From NCBI GenBank assembly GCA_958295665.1, contig OY282558.1:187404015-187468014 (forward strand): a stretch of 64,000 bases of DNA. Reading direction: 5' to 3'. The notes under the pieces were generated by a model. That model was not told where the DNA came from. It ran no database searches and saw only the letters and a list, made by a program, of their open reading frames with translations. Below, piece after piece: positions 11,304 through 21,470 of this stretch. Made by a program: the position numbers and the translations under genes. Every line of letters begins with the position of its first letter. Position 1 is the stretch's first letter. This DNA is from Tipula vernalis (Eukaryota; Arthropoda; Insecta; Diptera; Tipulidae).

Positions 11304-12240
11304 TTTTTTTTGTCCAGAATTTGTTTGTTTTTGTATTAAAAAAATACATGAAGTATTTACCGTTATGGGGAACAATACTCCTGAAGAAATTTGGGCATGA
11401 TGTGCGGGTACTACTAAATGCAGTTGTTGAGAGTTAGTTCAACATATTAAAAAATAATTTAATAAAGGAACATCATCTCAAAGTGGGCCAATTTGTTGAT
11501 TCGTTAAAAGAGAAAACACAACTCTTACTAATTACTAAAGGCTGTTGACTACGCTTCACATTTGAAAACTAAAAAAATGTATAACAGAACTGTAGCAAAA
11601 GCACACTCCATTTCATATGCCCGAATCGCAATAGCTTAATGAAAGTCGGTTTTTGATTATGCCCATATGAACAGATAGCCATTTTCAGTTAGCTGTGGTT
11701 GATTTTGAAGCATCAACTAATCTGACAATCCTATAAACCCATATCAACGAATATTTGAAATTGCCAAAAAAGTTCGAATATTTTTAAATGATACACCAAA
11801 CTATTACGGAAAACCACAAACGTAGTTCAACATAATATCTAACAGATCTTTACCGCAACAGAAAGACAGTTACAATTGTGGAGTTTTAATAATCTATAGA
11901 GTAGATTTTTAACAAATGGTATGAACAAGCAAAAGATTTATTAAGACAATGAAAATACAAGCATTCCTGGGTTGGAGGAGTACAGAATCTACCTTAAAAA
12001 TAAAATACCAACCAATTCTGAACCATTGCTAAATTATTGTTTGTATTGTTACAGTGAAATAAGCCACTAATCAATTCAGTGTTTCACATATGCCAACGAC
12101 AAATACACGACAATTGTAAAGAGGAAATGGGTATCGTTTTGCTCCGAACATTCATAAATAAATAAAAATTGAAATATTTTTTTAAAAGTATTATACCAAA
12201 TAGGATAAATCTCGAAGATTGATACATATAATGTCTAGAA
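11304..12240. other. Decayed region, no assignable gene
   Basis: The frames are short and full of stops. Pieces such as NNTPEEIWA (from 11370) look like degraded coding sequence, but I cannot assign a family. Confidence 0.35.
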
Positions 12241-12698
12241 AGGTTGTAAACGGTATACATTGAGAATTTCAAATCACTCAGTGCCATTTTAATATGAGTC
12301 GTACGTATGGCTCTTGAAAAATTATTTGTGAAAATTAATAAATCGACGAATTTCACATGGAATAAGGACGTTTAAGAAAACAACCCGAACGGGCAACAAA
12401 ACCGTCAACCATCTGACTACTGGCACACCAGACATTTCGTTTCTCTTGGAAATGAAAGAGGATCGCTATAGACGAGCTCTCCGTCGGGAGTGAAATGGAT
12501 CCCATTGGCTTGGGCGCTCCATATGAATTGTTGTATGAACAAGGATCCCTATAAACGGGTTTTCTGTATGAATGCCCGTGTCAAGGTTGGAGAACGAAAC
12601 GTTTCGGAGAGTTCACGGAAAGATGTCCCTGTGAAATTTCATGTTAAAATGGCACTGATTGATTTTAATTCCTCAATGTATGCCCTGTTCAACTTACA
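12241..12698. repeat. Inverted pair of ~60-bp coding-like copies
   Basis: The reverse complement of 12241-12300 resembles 12638-12698 at roughly four bases in five. Both translate to similar peptides (HIKMALSDLKFSMYTVYNL versus HVKMALIDFNSSMYALFNL), so this is a diverged inverted duplication of one sequence. Confidence 0.55.
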
Positions 12699-12982
12699 TA
12701 AACACTATTGGCATGTTCGAATATTCGTCGGAGATCGGAACATTTTCCGGAAATGTGATATTTTTTGGCCATGTGTACAGAATTTTTAGTAATGAAGATC
12801 AGTACATCATTTTGTGTATCATCTTGTGTTTTAAAAAATTATTGTGGTTCTTCAATATTCATTGAATGTATCAACGTAAAATTCAATGTTGTTTTTGTTA
12901 AATCTAATAGCAAATACCTTTATAGCTAGTGACAAACGTAAAATATTTATGTAGAATATTTTTCTTAATTTTTCTTTTTAGA
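12699..12982. other. Spacer, no gene seen
   Basis: AT-rich. A 20-bp stretch around 12740 (reading TCACATTTCCGGAAAATGTT on the minus strand) recurs in the other orientation near 7606; otherwise nothing is recognised. Confidence 0.4.
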
Positions 12983-13554
12983 ATGGACGATTTTATAGAT
13001 AAACTAATCGAGAGTGTTCGATTACGGCATTGCATTTACGACAAAGGTCATATAGATTATAAAAATCTCTGAATTAAAGAATGGCTTGGGATGAGGTAGC
13101 GGCCAGTTGTGGAAGAACAAGTAAGAAACAATTTATAGATATATTTTTTAGAAAATTATATACATACTTACTATACAAGATTATTGATTTTATTCTACAG
13201 GTCAAGAATGTCGAAAAAAAAATGGACAATGCTACGAGAAAGATTTAGCAAAGAGGAACCAGAATGGGAATTTTACCGTAGTATGACAATCAATAATAAT
13301 AATAATACCGTAGTATGACATTTAAAAAAAAATTCATTAAACCAAGAAAGTAAGATTAATTTAATTGCAGTTTATTTTCTTGTCAAGCTGTTAAATCGGC
13401 TGCTGAACAGGTGAACGCCGAAACCGAGGAAGAAGGCATAAGTGAAAGTAGTGGGAAATGAGCTCTTCATAATTTTATGAAGACCGTTTGTGACCTTATG
13501 GAGCCGTTACTACAGGAACAACAGGATGTAGCCATGTTAGCCATAATCCAATAG
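12983..13554 (+). pseudogene. MADF-domain DNA-binding partner protein, broken
   Basis: Translation from ATG 12983 gives an N-terminal MADF pattern (FIDKLIESVRLRHCIYDKGH, YKNL). A stop near 13069 and a frameshift precede AWDEVAASCGRTS and a donor (AA|GTAAGAA near 13121). An acceptor at about 13200 (TTCTACAG) opens exon 2 with GQECRKKWTMLRERFSKEE. A third exon from about 13378 carries AAEQVNAETEEEGISES and a C-terminal helix ending in a stop at 13552-13554. MADF proteins help PIF/Harbinger transposases bind DNA. Insects also have host MADF genes, but the neighbour here is a Harbinger transposase. Confidence 0.75.
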
Positions 13555-13641
13555 GTAACCAACACGAGGAGAGACTGGCTATTCTCAGGTAACTCGGTGG
13601 TAAACTTAGAATAAGCTTTAGTTTTAATTAGTTTTTAGGTT

Positions 13642-13900
13642 TTTAATTTGACGATCTGTGATATAACAGTGATAGGTTAAGATAAGGTTTAATTATAGAC
13701 ATTGTAACATGTAATATAAATCATAAGGTTAATTTGACGATCTGTGATTTAACAGTGATAGGTAGGTTAGGTTAGGTTTAACTATAAAAGACTTTATATA
13801 TTATATTAAAATATAATTATTTTAGTTTTATTTTATAAAAAATTGAAATTACGGTCGTTAATTTGTTGACCTGTGATCTTACTGTGGTATTAGGATAAGA
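13642..13900 (+). repeat. Three diverged direct repeats
   Basis: A motif starting TTAATTTGACGATCTGTGAT recurs at about 13642 and 13729 and, more diverged, at 13857. It lies between the two convergent Harbinger genes. A short GGTTAGGTTAGG run at 13756-13775 is included. Confidence 0.6.
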
Positions 13901-14627
13901 TCCAATAAATATATAGAGCAGGATGTCCAACTGTGCGCCGATAATAAAATAAGTGAACCAAATTAAAGCGCAATTTTTTTTCCCTATTCCCCTTATCGCA
14001 GACAGCCATAAGAACAATACTAAACAAATTTTTATAATTTAAATATTGGCTGCCTGATCCAGGTGGGCAAGTTAAGGCGATATGCTCTCCATCTACGGTC
14101 CCAATGCAATTCGGGAAATTCCACATCTCCCAAAAATCCTATGTCGCAATAACTTTTTTGGGATGGTTCTGCGACGTATAGCGCCAATACTTATCCATAT
14201 CGCTTCGCATGTCTCTAATATTATGAGTCGGACAGTTTTTTTCCCGAGTTTCCAACTCCATGCTAGGCTTTGTATGGTTGCTCCTTGAGAAAGATATCTG
14301 AAATGATGAATTTGAAGGTGTAGGTATATTATGTTTAATTGAAATGACACTTTATTATAAACTTACAATAATGTGAGTGCCAAACGGCATTCCGTGTTTA
14401 TTCTTGTATTAAGCGATGTCTCTATTTCAGACTTTACTAGATTTATCAGCAAACCAAAAGTAGTTTTATTCATCCTCGTATGAATAAAAAATTGGCCAGG
14501 GTCCAACTCTTTAATTCTTAGAAATGTTACCTTATAATAAACGATCAAATTTCTGGTGCGGTTTATTGGCCGAACACTACATGACCGGTTTGTTCGACGA
14601 CTTTCTTTTAAGTCTTTAATTGGTCAA
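13890..14627 (-). pseudogene. PIF/Harbinger transposase (DDE_Tnp_4), 3' truncated
   Basis: Reading leftwards, an open frame without ATG from about 14627 contains VRPINRTRN and KELDPGQFFIHTRM, then RLALTLL before a donor (GTAAGT at 14366). The acceptor at 14298 resumes with RYLSQGATIQSLAWSW, the order expected in this family. A frameshift near 14130-14160 leads to NFPNCIGTVDGEHIALTCPP, where the D is the first catalytic residue, and SQYLNYKNLFSIVLMAVCD. The second half with the other acidic residues is absent. The intron of about 69 bp and its position between family motifs are seen directly. Confidence 0.82.
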
Positions 14628-15588
14628 GAAGTTTAGTTAACTTCTGAAGTTTTGCCAACTTTACTTAATTGCTCTTTATTTTTATTTTTTTTTTTTTTTA
14701 AAAGTTCTTAATTTATCCGTATCATAGCTAAAATAATCTAATTATATCTCTACACTAGCTAAAATTACTAAACCGTACTAAACTGTAAACTACATTTACT
14801 AATTAATTCATATAGCTATGTACGCACTCAAACCTAACACTAAAATACCGCAAAAATTATAAATTAAACTCAAAAAAAATTAAACTAATATACCAAACTA
14901 TCGATTCTATCTCTAAATTAATAATCCTAACTAATTCTAGTATTTTATTTTATAAATTAACTTATTAACTATTTACCCATAAACACAAACTAAACATAAC
15001 CTATAAAAAATTGAATATATAAAATAAGCTTTAACTAAAAATAACTGAATTTAAAAAAATAATATATATTTTTATAATACTAAGTACACCTATCTAATGT
15101 CATTAATAAAATTCTAAAATTTTAATTAATCAAATTCAATTTTTGACAAAAATAAACAAAAAATCACAAAAATATTATCGCTGTCAACTTTAAGAACGGT
15201 TAAAGTGGTAACCAGCGAAAAATTATAAACTGAAAAATTAAGAATTAACAAAACTTAAGAATGCGGTAGATAGGATTTCTGTATTCTCGTCTAGCGAAAA
15301 ATTAACGTCACTTAAGAAATTTAACGAAGCTTCGTTAAATTAGATCTGTCAATTAAGAAAAATTAAGAATGCGCGATTTTCCGTCCAAACTTAAGAAATA
15401 AATGTCAAATCCAAATAAATTTTTGATGCGATAGATAAATATTTATAAATTTAAATTTTATTTTTATAGGTTTTACCGTGGTATTAATTTATTTGCTAAT
15501 TTGAAATTTTTCTGCCGATTTTTTTGTAAATGGAAAAAAGAAAAAATTTTGTGTTTCGTGTGTATGAATTACGAAGCCCCATTTTGGT
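14628..15588. other. AT-rich spacer with palindrome
   Basis: No gene. A perfect 24-bp palindrome lies at 15318-15341 (centre GAAG|CTTC). A motif at 15210-15231 (AACCAGCGAAAAATTATAAAC) recurs inverted at 25234-25255 and 25302-25323, on the far side of the two non-LTR elements. Confidence 0.5.
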
Positions 15589-15601
15589 TGCCATTTTGAT
15601 A
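15589..15601. repeat. Target site duplication of the LOA-type element (left)
   Basis: TGCCATTTTGATA occurs here and again at 21369-21381, bracketing the element. Confidence 0.9.
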
Positions 15602-15689
15602 TTATTATTATTATTATAAACCGGAGGGCCATGTGGGCGATAAGCCACCTCGCACCGCGACCTAAAAGATCTATTGTGCTGGACCCTAC

Positions 15690-18600
15690 TTAATTATCCG
15701 TCCAGTCAATATTCAGGCTCTTAATGAATCTGACAATACTACTGGCCGGTGGTACAAGATACATACTATCCGGGCTCATTGTTCTCCCTCCTAGATGTTG
15801 CAGTCTTTGCTGGAAAATGGATGGGCAATGGCACAGAACATGTTCCGCTGATTCCGCTTCCAGACCGCAGAAGCGGCATCCATCTGTCGTACTTAGGCCC
15901 ATCTTCTTAAGGTGATACCTTAAGGGGACATGACCTTTGAGGAAGCCAGTAGGCAGCCTCAACTACGGTTTCCTAAGTTCAAGACACTCCTTAACCCTGA
16001 CAGACGAAGGTGATATAAATTTCTTCGCCTGCCGTAAACCTGGAATTCTGCGCCAGTAGGAGGACTTTTGAACATCCTCCCAGCGTTTTACCGCTGCTCT
16101 AAGGTGTCCCTTAGTGACACCGCAGAAGGGTTCTGGTCCAAAAAATGGAGAGGCAGAACCCTCACGGGCGAGGCCATCAGCTGCCTCGTTTCCTTCGATT
16201 CCAGTATGACCTGGCACCCACATAAGTGTTACCTTATTTGAGCCTGCCAGATGTTTAATAACCTTCAGACAATCCCATACCAGCCTTGACTCAACGGTAT
16301 AAGACCTAAGAGCTTTTAAGGCTGATTGGCTGTCTGATACAATATAAATCTTTGCATCGTTTAGGCCTTTTGCTATGCCTATCCTAGCGCAAAGTTCTAT
16401 AGCATGTACTTCTGCTTGAAAAACGGTAGCATTGGTACCCAAGGACTTCGAGAGGGTAGTGCCACTCCCGTGTATTCCTATCCCCGCCCCATCTTCCGTT
16501 TTTGATCCATCTGTAAACCATACCATGGACCCTCACTCAAATGATGGTCCACCTGCCCTCCACACATCCCGGTCAGGTAACCTAACACAGAATGGTTTGT
16601 GGAAGTCCAGTTTAGCTGGCATACAGTCGGAAGGCATTCCTATTGTAGGGTCGGTCTGAAATTCCTTAAGGATTTCCATATGACCCACCATATTGCCTGG
16701 CTTGATATTTCCTTCCGCCTGCATTTTCAGGGCCATACTTGCAGCGTCCTTTTTAATATGCAGGTGTAACGGGGTCAGTCCTAGAAGTGTCTCCACCCCC
16801 GCGGTTGGACATGACTTCATTGAGCCCGTAACACCGATGCAGGCTACACGCTGAACCTTATTCAATAAGGTTTGCGTTGTCTTCTGCTCAGTTTTAGGCC
16901 ACCATACAACCGATGCGTAGGTGACCATAGGCCTAATGATTGTAAGAAATGACCAGTAGACCATTTTTGGTTGTAGTCCCCAAGTACGCCCATAGAGTCT
17001 TTGACAGGCCCAGAGAGCCTTGATGGCTCTATTTTGAACTTTCAACAAATGTTGGTTCCAGTTCAGTCTTTGATCTAGGATAACCCCTAGATATTTAACC
17101 TCGCTGGAAAAAGGAACAGTAGTACCGTTTAACGAGGGAGCTGTAAGCGCAAGCTTTGTCCTCCTCGTAAAAGGAACAATGACAGTTTTGCTTGGATTGA
17201 CACTGAGCCCTTCCTGGTAACACCACTGCCATATTATATTGAGTGCATTTTGCATGCGATCAGAAATGACCTCATCAAACTTGCCTCTGATTATGATAGC
17301 CACATCATCCGCATAGCCCTGGACATCAAACCCATGGCTACTCAGAAGGACCAGTAGTCTGTCAATAACCAATGACCACAAAAGAGGAGATAGTACGCCT
17401 CCTTGGGGACAGCCCTTTACGGCCTTGATGGTTACTGATTCGCCACCTAGTCTGGCAGTAATCTCACGATGTTCCAGCATGGAACGGATCCACCTAATTG
17501 TGGAAAGTGGAACCCTTTTTCCCATTGCTGCCCTCTCTATAGATCCATAGGAGGTATTATCAAACGCCCGCTCAATGTCCACAAAGGCACAAAGGGCAAT
17601 TTCTTTATATGTCACTGCTTTTTCAATCCTCGTGACTAGCCCGCTAAGGGCCATAACCGTGGATTTACCAGTTTGATACGCAAACTGGTCCCGATGCAGC
17701 GGATTCTTTTCAAGGACCTCACTTCTTATTTGATAGTCCAGGATTTTTTCCATCGTCTTCAAAAGAAACGATGTGAGGCTAATTGGCCGATATGCCCTGG
17801 CCTGGGTGTCTGGACGACCCCCGCCCTTTGGTATAAAGACCACATTTACCTTCCTCCACAGTTTCGGAATATAGTTAAAAGCATAACTTGCCCGAAACAT
17901 CTGGATCAAGCTGGGGAGTATTTCCTCAATACCTTTTTGAAGTAAAGCTGGAAAGATACCATCCCCTCCAGCGGATTTGAAAGGTTTGAAAGACCCAATA
18001 GCCCATCGAACCTTGCTGGGTGTGAAAATTTTCCCAGAGAGACTCCAGATCCTACTGTGAGGCGAATAGGCCACCTCACTCAAAGGATCATATGAGTTCT
18101 CTTGGGCTCCTACAACTACTGAATCCGGAAAGTGGGTCTCTAACAGTACCTCTAAGGTTTCCTTCCGGTTTTCAGTGAACCCCCCATCTTGCTTCTGGAG
18201 AAGTCCTAAACCATTTGAATGATCCCTGGAAAGGACTTTCTGGAGACGAGCTGCAGAGGGCAATTCATTGATTCCCTCACAGAAATTCCTCCAGGTAGCC
18301 CTTTTGGATCTCCTTAGTTCGAGATTATATTCCGTCAAGGCTATCTTATACTCGCCCCATTCACCGGTGCGTTTAGCCTTGTTAAACAATCTTCTCGATT
18401 TTTTCCTCAGTTTACCCAGCGTCCCGTTCCACCAAGGGACCATCTTTGTGGACTCTCTTCGCTTAACTGGGCAGCTGTTCTCGTAAGCCAAGTGTATAGA
18501 ATTATGCAGCTGGTTTGAACAGATCTCCAAACCCTCTGGAGACTCTATGTTCCCCACAACCGAGGGCATTTCTGATTCGAGTGAGACTCTATAAGAGTCC

Positions 18601-19325
18601 CAGTCGGTCAGTTTTGGAATTCTGATTTCCTGCCGCTGCATGGTCTCAGCCGCCAAATCGAATCTGATGTGCAAGTGATCCGATAATGAGGCCTCTTCAG
18701 ACACATGCCAGTTTTTGACCAAGTCGCTGAAATGCGGACTAGCAAGTGTCAGATCTAGGACCTCTTGCCTTATCGCATTTATAAAAGTAGGTTTCCTTCC
18801 CCTATTGACAATGTCTACATTATTTGAGATCAGAAATTCAAAAAACTCACCCCTGTTATTGATGTCCGTGCTACCCCACACCGTGTGGTGCGCGTTTGCA
18901 TCGCATCCTATCAGGTAGGCCAGCCCATTGCGTTTGCAATGAGCTATGAGCCGCCTAACTTCAAGTGGAGGTATTAACTCTGAGTCTCCAGGAAAGTAGG
19001 CGGAGGCCATTATAGCCTCCTGTTTGCCTCTTTCACCCAGAACCTCCACCATTACTGCAACCAAGTCCCTGGAGATGAACTCTGAAATGGGAATAAAATT
19101 AATTTGCGAACTGGCCAACACAGCCGCTCTTGGACTCTGAGTTCCGTTATGATAAATTAACTTACCCACTTGATTTAGTATACCTCTAATCTGGTTACCA
19201 ATCACCCATGGCTCCTGGATTAGAGCCATGCCAATGTTTTGGCAGATAAACCTGCGACAAAGGACGTCCGAAGACGCCTTTGCATGATGCAGGTTTATCT
19301 GCAGGCAGGCGATGTGTGCCTTCAC
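15690..19325 (-). pseudogene. ORF2: endonuclease, reverse transcriptase, RNase H
   Basis: One reading frame of 1212 codons is broken only by two in-frame stops (16535-16533 and 15965-15963). Residues 1-230 form an EEP endonuclease (CLQINLHHAK, LIQEPW, GCDANAHHTVWGS, SDHLHIRF). The RT follows, with YRPISLTSFLLKTMEK, CPQGGVLSPLLW and catalytic YADDVAIII. After the first stop comes RNase H with FTDGSKTEDG, FQAEVHAIELC, VSDSQSA and WVPGHTGIEGNEAADGLA. After the second stop is a C-terminal zinc knuckle (CRFCGLEAESAEHVLCHC). The frame opens with GTG overlapping the ORF1 stop by four bases; ATG may have decayed to GTG. Confidence 0.92.
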
Positions 19326-20784
19326 TTCACCGAAGGCCCCTTCTGAAGGCCCTGCTCAGCCTCCTTTTCAGCACCGCCACCACCCGCATGCTTTCTTTGT
19401 CCGGCCGATGGCTGACCAGTGTCCTCCATCGCCGTTCTGCTGGCCCCCGCTGCCTGAGAGCCTCCAGGCCTAACCAGTGGCTTGCACGGGAGGAGTCCTT
19501 GTGAGGCCTTCCCCCGCGGAACCCCTGACGCCTTCCTCTCCCTTTCCCGCCTTCTCCTCACCTGTCTCCTGGAGAGGGCGGTCACCCCGGTGGTCTTAGC
19601 TAAAGGCGCCGCTACCGTAGCTTCTACAGGCTTCACCACTTGGGTCCCGCCGACAGAAGCTGGCTTAGCCCCACTCTGACCACCCTTGGGATGCAATTGT
19701 ACAGTCCCAAACTTATAGTTGACCTTAAAGCCAACCCGCTTGAGCTTCTCAACTGACGAGTGGTCCATAGAGAACGTGAAAAAGGCCGAAGAGCCTTTCG
19801 CCTCTCTCCTGATCACTCTCCAGTTGATCGCCTGCATGCCCTCATTTTGGCTTTTTATAAAACTAAAAAGCTTCTCTGTGGGCAATTCAGCACTATTTGG
19901 GAAGGTGCCGAACACAATCCTGGCTCGAGGCAGGTTTTCCGCCTCGGCCACGATCAGCTGCGCACCCTCCTATGGCTTGATATTACCTATGGCCTCCCTG
20001 AGCCACTGAACAGTGGCCCGGTCAGCACAGGTTAGTACCAGCCAACCAGGCCGAAGCTGACTGCCAAGGAACTTAGGTTTAAGCTCCTTGGCCTCCTGCT
20101 CTAGCACCTTATCTAGGATGCCCTCCTGGACAGCCTTTAGCTGCCCTCCAGTGAGGACAACCTCTGGAAAACCAGTGGGCAAGATTTCAACTATCTCCGA
20201 CTCCGCAGCCTGCCTGAAGGTAAGTCCAGACCGGACCGCAGAACCCGAGACCGTCGGGACAGATTCCTCTCCCCTGGCCTTCTTTTGTGCCGGTGGAGTA
20301 CCCTCATCCGAGCGGATCCTCTTTGACGGTGGGGCCTCTGCGGGAGCACAAGACTCCCTTGTGGCCGCATCGCCAGAAGCCTTGTCTCGCTTCCGGGCGG
20401 TTTGCCCTCAGCAAGAAGCCTCCTGTACCGCTTCTTCGCGGCCCCACACATTTTCACGCGAGGAGCCGCGAAAGGTTTTTCAGTGCTGCTGACAGTTAAT
20501 TTCGGGTCCTCCCCGACGACTTTGCTCCCCCCTGCTTTCACAGAGGCGATACCCCCACTTACTGGGTCCGAGTTCTCATCTCCTGAGGTGTCCATGTCGG
20601 AGTTGAGAACTAATTTCTCAATCCCCGAACGGAGCTCCCCATCCGATAGACCACTCATCGAGAGTCCCACAGCGGAAAGAGGACCGAGGCCCTCGAACAC
20701 CACCGCGGAACTATCACTGGTATATGACGCTTTAGGAGCGTCATCATCCTTATTATTTTTTAAGTGTTTCGACATTTTGTTCAC
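19322..20784 (-). pseudogene. ORF1 with DUF4780-like domain, broken
   Basis: The frame starts at ATG 20784 with an acidic, Ser-rich segment (KNNKDDDAPKASYTSDSSA). A frameshift near 20390 and an in-frame stop at 19970-19972 interrupt it. The C-terminal half (LPRARIVFGTFPNSAEL, AINWRVIRREAKGSSAFFTF) follows the pattern of DUF4780, which is frequent in ORF1 of LOA-type insect elements and probably binds RNA. The tail is rich in Arg, Ala and Gly. Its TGA overlaps the first codon of ORF2, which suggests coupled translation in the ancestor. Confidence 0.8.
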
Positions 20785-21368
20785 ACGAGTTGCTGGGAAA
20801 AGAGAGTCGCCTGTGGGACACCCAGCTTTACCACAGGAAGGCTAAATAAAACTGGAGGGCGCCTGGTATCCAGAGTCCGCATACTTTGGACTGATTAACC
20901 TATCAGCCATTCATTCATCGGCATATGCTGTTCCACCTTAGATTAGGGTTTTTTATCAAGGGTTTCTCCTTTAGCGCCGTACTTTAGCCTGTGCCAAATG
21001 GTCAGAAGTACCAAAGGGCCTCAGTTACCAGTAATTGCCACGAGGAGGCAGTACGTACACTTGCGAATTGTGACCAGGTTACCCCTTCCACAATTGTACC
21101 CATCACGCCAGCTGCCTAAAACATGACCAGAACAGCTCGCGTAATGTGCACCCTACCGAAAGGTTACGGAGCTGGGCCGCTATTCTTGAAATTCGATCAA
21201 AAAAAGTCGCCCTTGATTTTCTAGTGAAATACGTCATTTCAGTCGAAAATTTAAATTGTTTCATACCAAAGTCACCCGCGACTTTTTTCGGTGAATTTCA
21301 AGAATACGGGCCCTGGTAGATTACTCTACTTAACTTTGATCCCCCCCTCCAGTAGACGCCAAATCACC
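20785..21368 (-). other. LOA-type element 5' UTR
   Basis: This non-coding leader ends at the 13-bp duplication. Part of it (about 20830-21085) is matched by 36385-36643. It contains the 140-bp inverted-repeat insertion at 21174-21313. Confidence 0.75.
21174..21313. mobile_element. 140-bp MITE inside the LOA-type 5' UTR
   Basis: The ends are inverted copies: the left reads GGGCCGCTATTCTTGAAATTC and then a stretch ending AAGTCGC; the right ends in the complement with GGGCCC. Arms are about 36 bp, with a short AT-rich centre and no ORF. I could not settle the target duplication. Confidence 0.7.
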
Positions 21369-21381
21369 TGCCATTTTGATA
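21369..21381. repeat. Target site duplication of the LOA-type element (right)
   Basis: TGCCATTTTGATA matches 15589-15601. Confidence 0.9.
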
Positions 21382-21470
21382 ACAATTTGTAATTCAATAT
21401 TTTTTTTATTTTGTGACAGTAAAACAGTCTGAAATATTCAAGTTTATTTCATTAGAAGGCAAAAAGTCTG

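Larger units (their letters stand above)
12983..14627. mobile_element. PIF/Harbinger transposon remnant (MADF partner + transposase)
   Basis: A MADF-domain gene on the plus strand and a DDE_Tnp_4 transposase on the minus strand face each other, the usual two-gene layout of PIF/Harbinger elements. Both genes are broken and the transposase lacks its C-terminal half. I could not find terminal repeats, so the edges given are gene edges. Confidence 0.7.
15602..21368 (-). mobile_element. LOA-type non-LTR retrotransposon, near full length
   Basis: On the minus strand the order is 5' UTR (21368-20785), ORF1 with a DUF4780-like region, ORF2 with endonuclease, RT and RNase H, a short 3' UTR and a TAA-repeat tail. 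A 13-bp duplication brackets it, as target-primed reverse transcription produces. A deletion derivative of the same family lies at 36027-36643. Confidence 0.9.

Noticed and set aside
12490..12789. 99-codon frame with Cys and His residues
   Set aside because: No recognisable family; part of it belongs to the diverged inverted duplication, so I did not call a gene.
13756..13775. GGTTAGGTTAGG run resembling the insect telomere repeat
   Set aside because: Only about three units inside a diverged direct repeat; too short to call telomeric.
20088..20492. Long plus-strand frames opposite ORF1 of the LOA-type element
   Set aside because: Shadows of the GC-rich minus-strand ORF1; no conserved domain.
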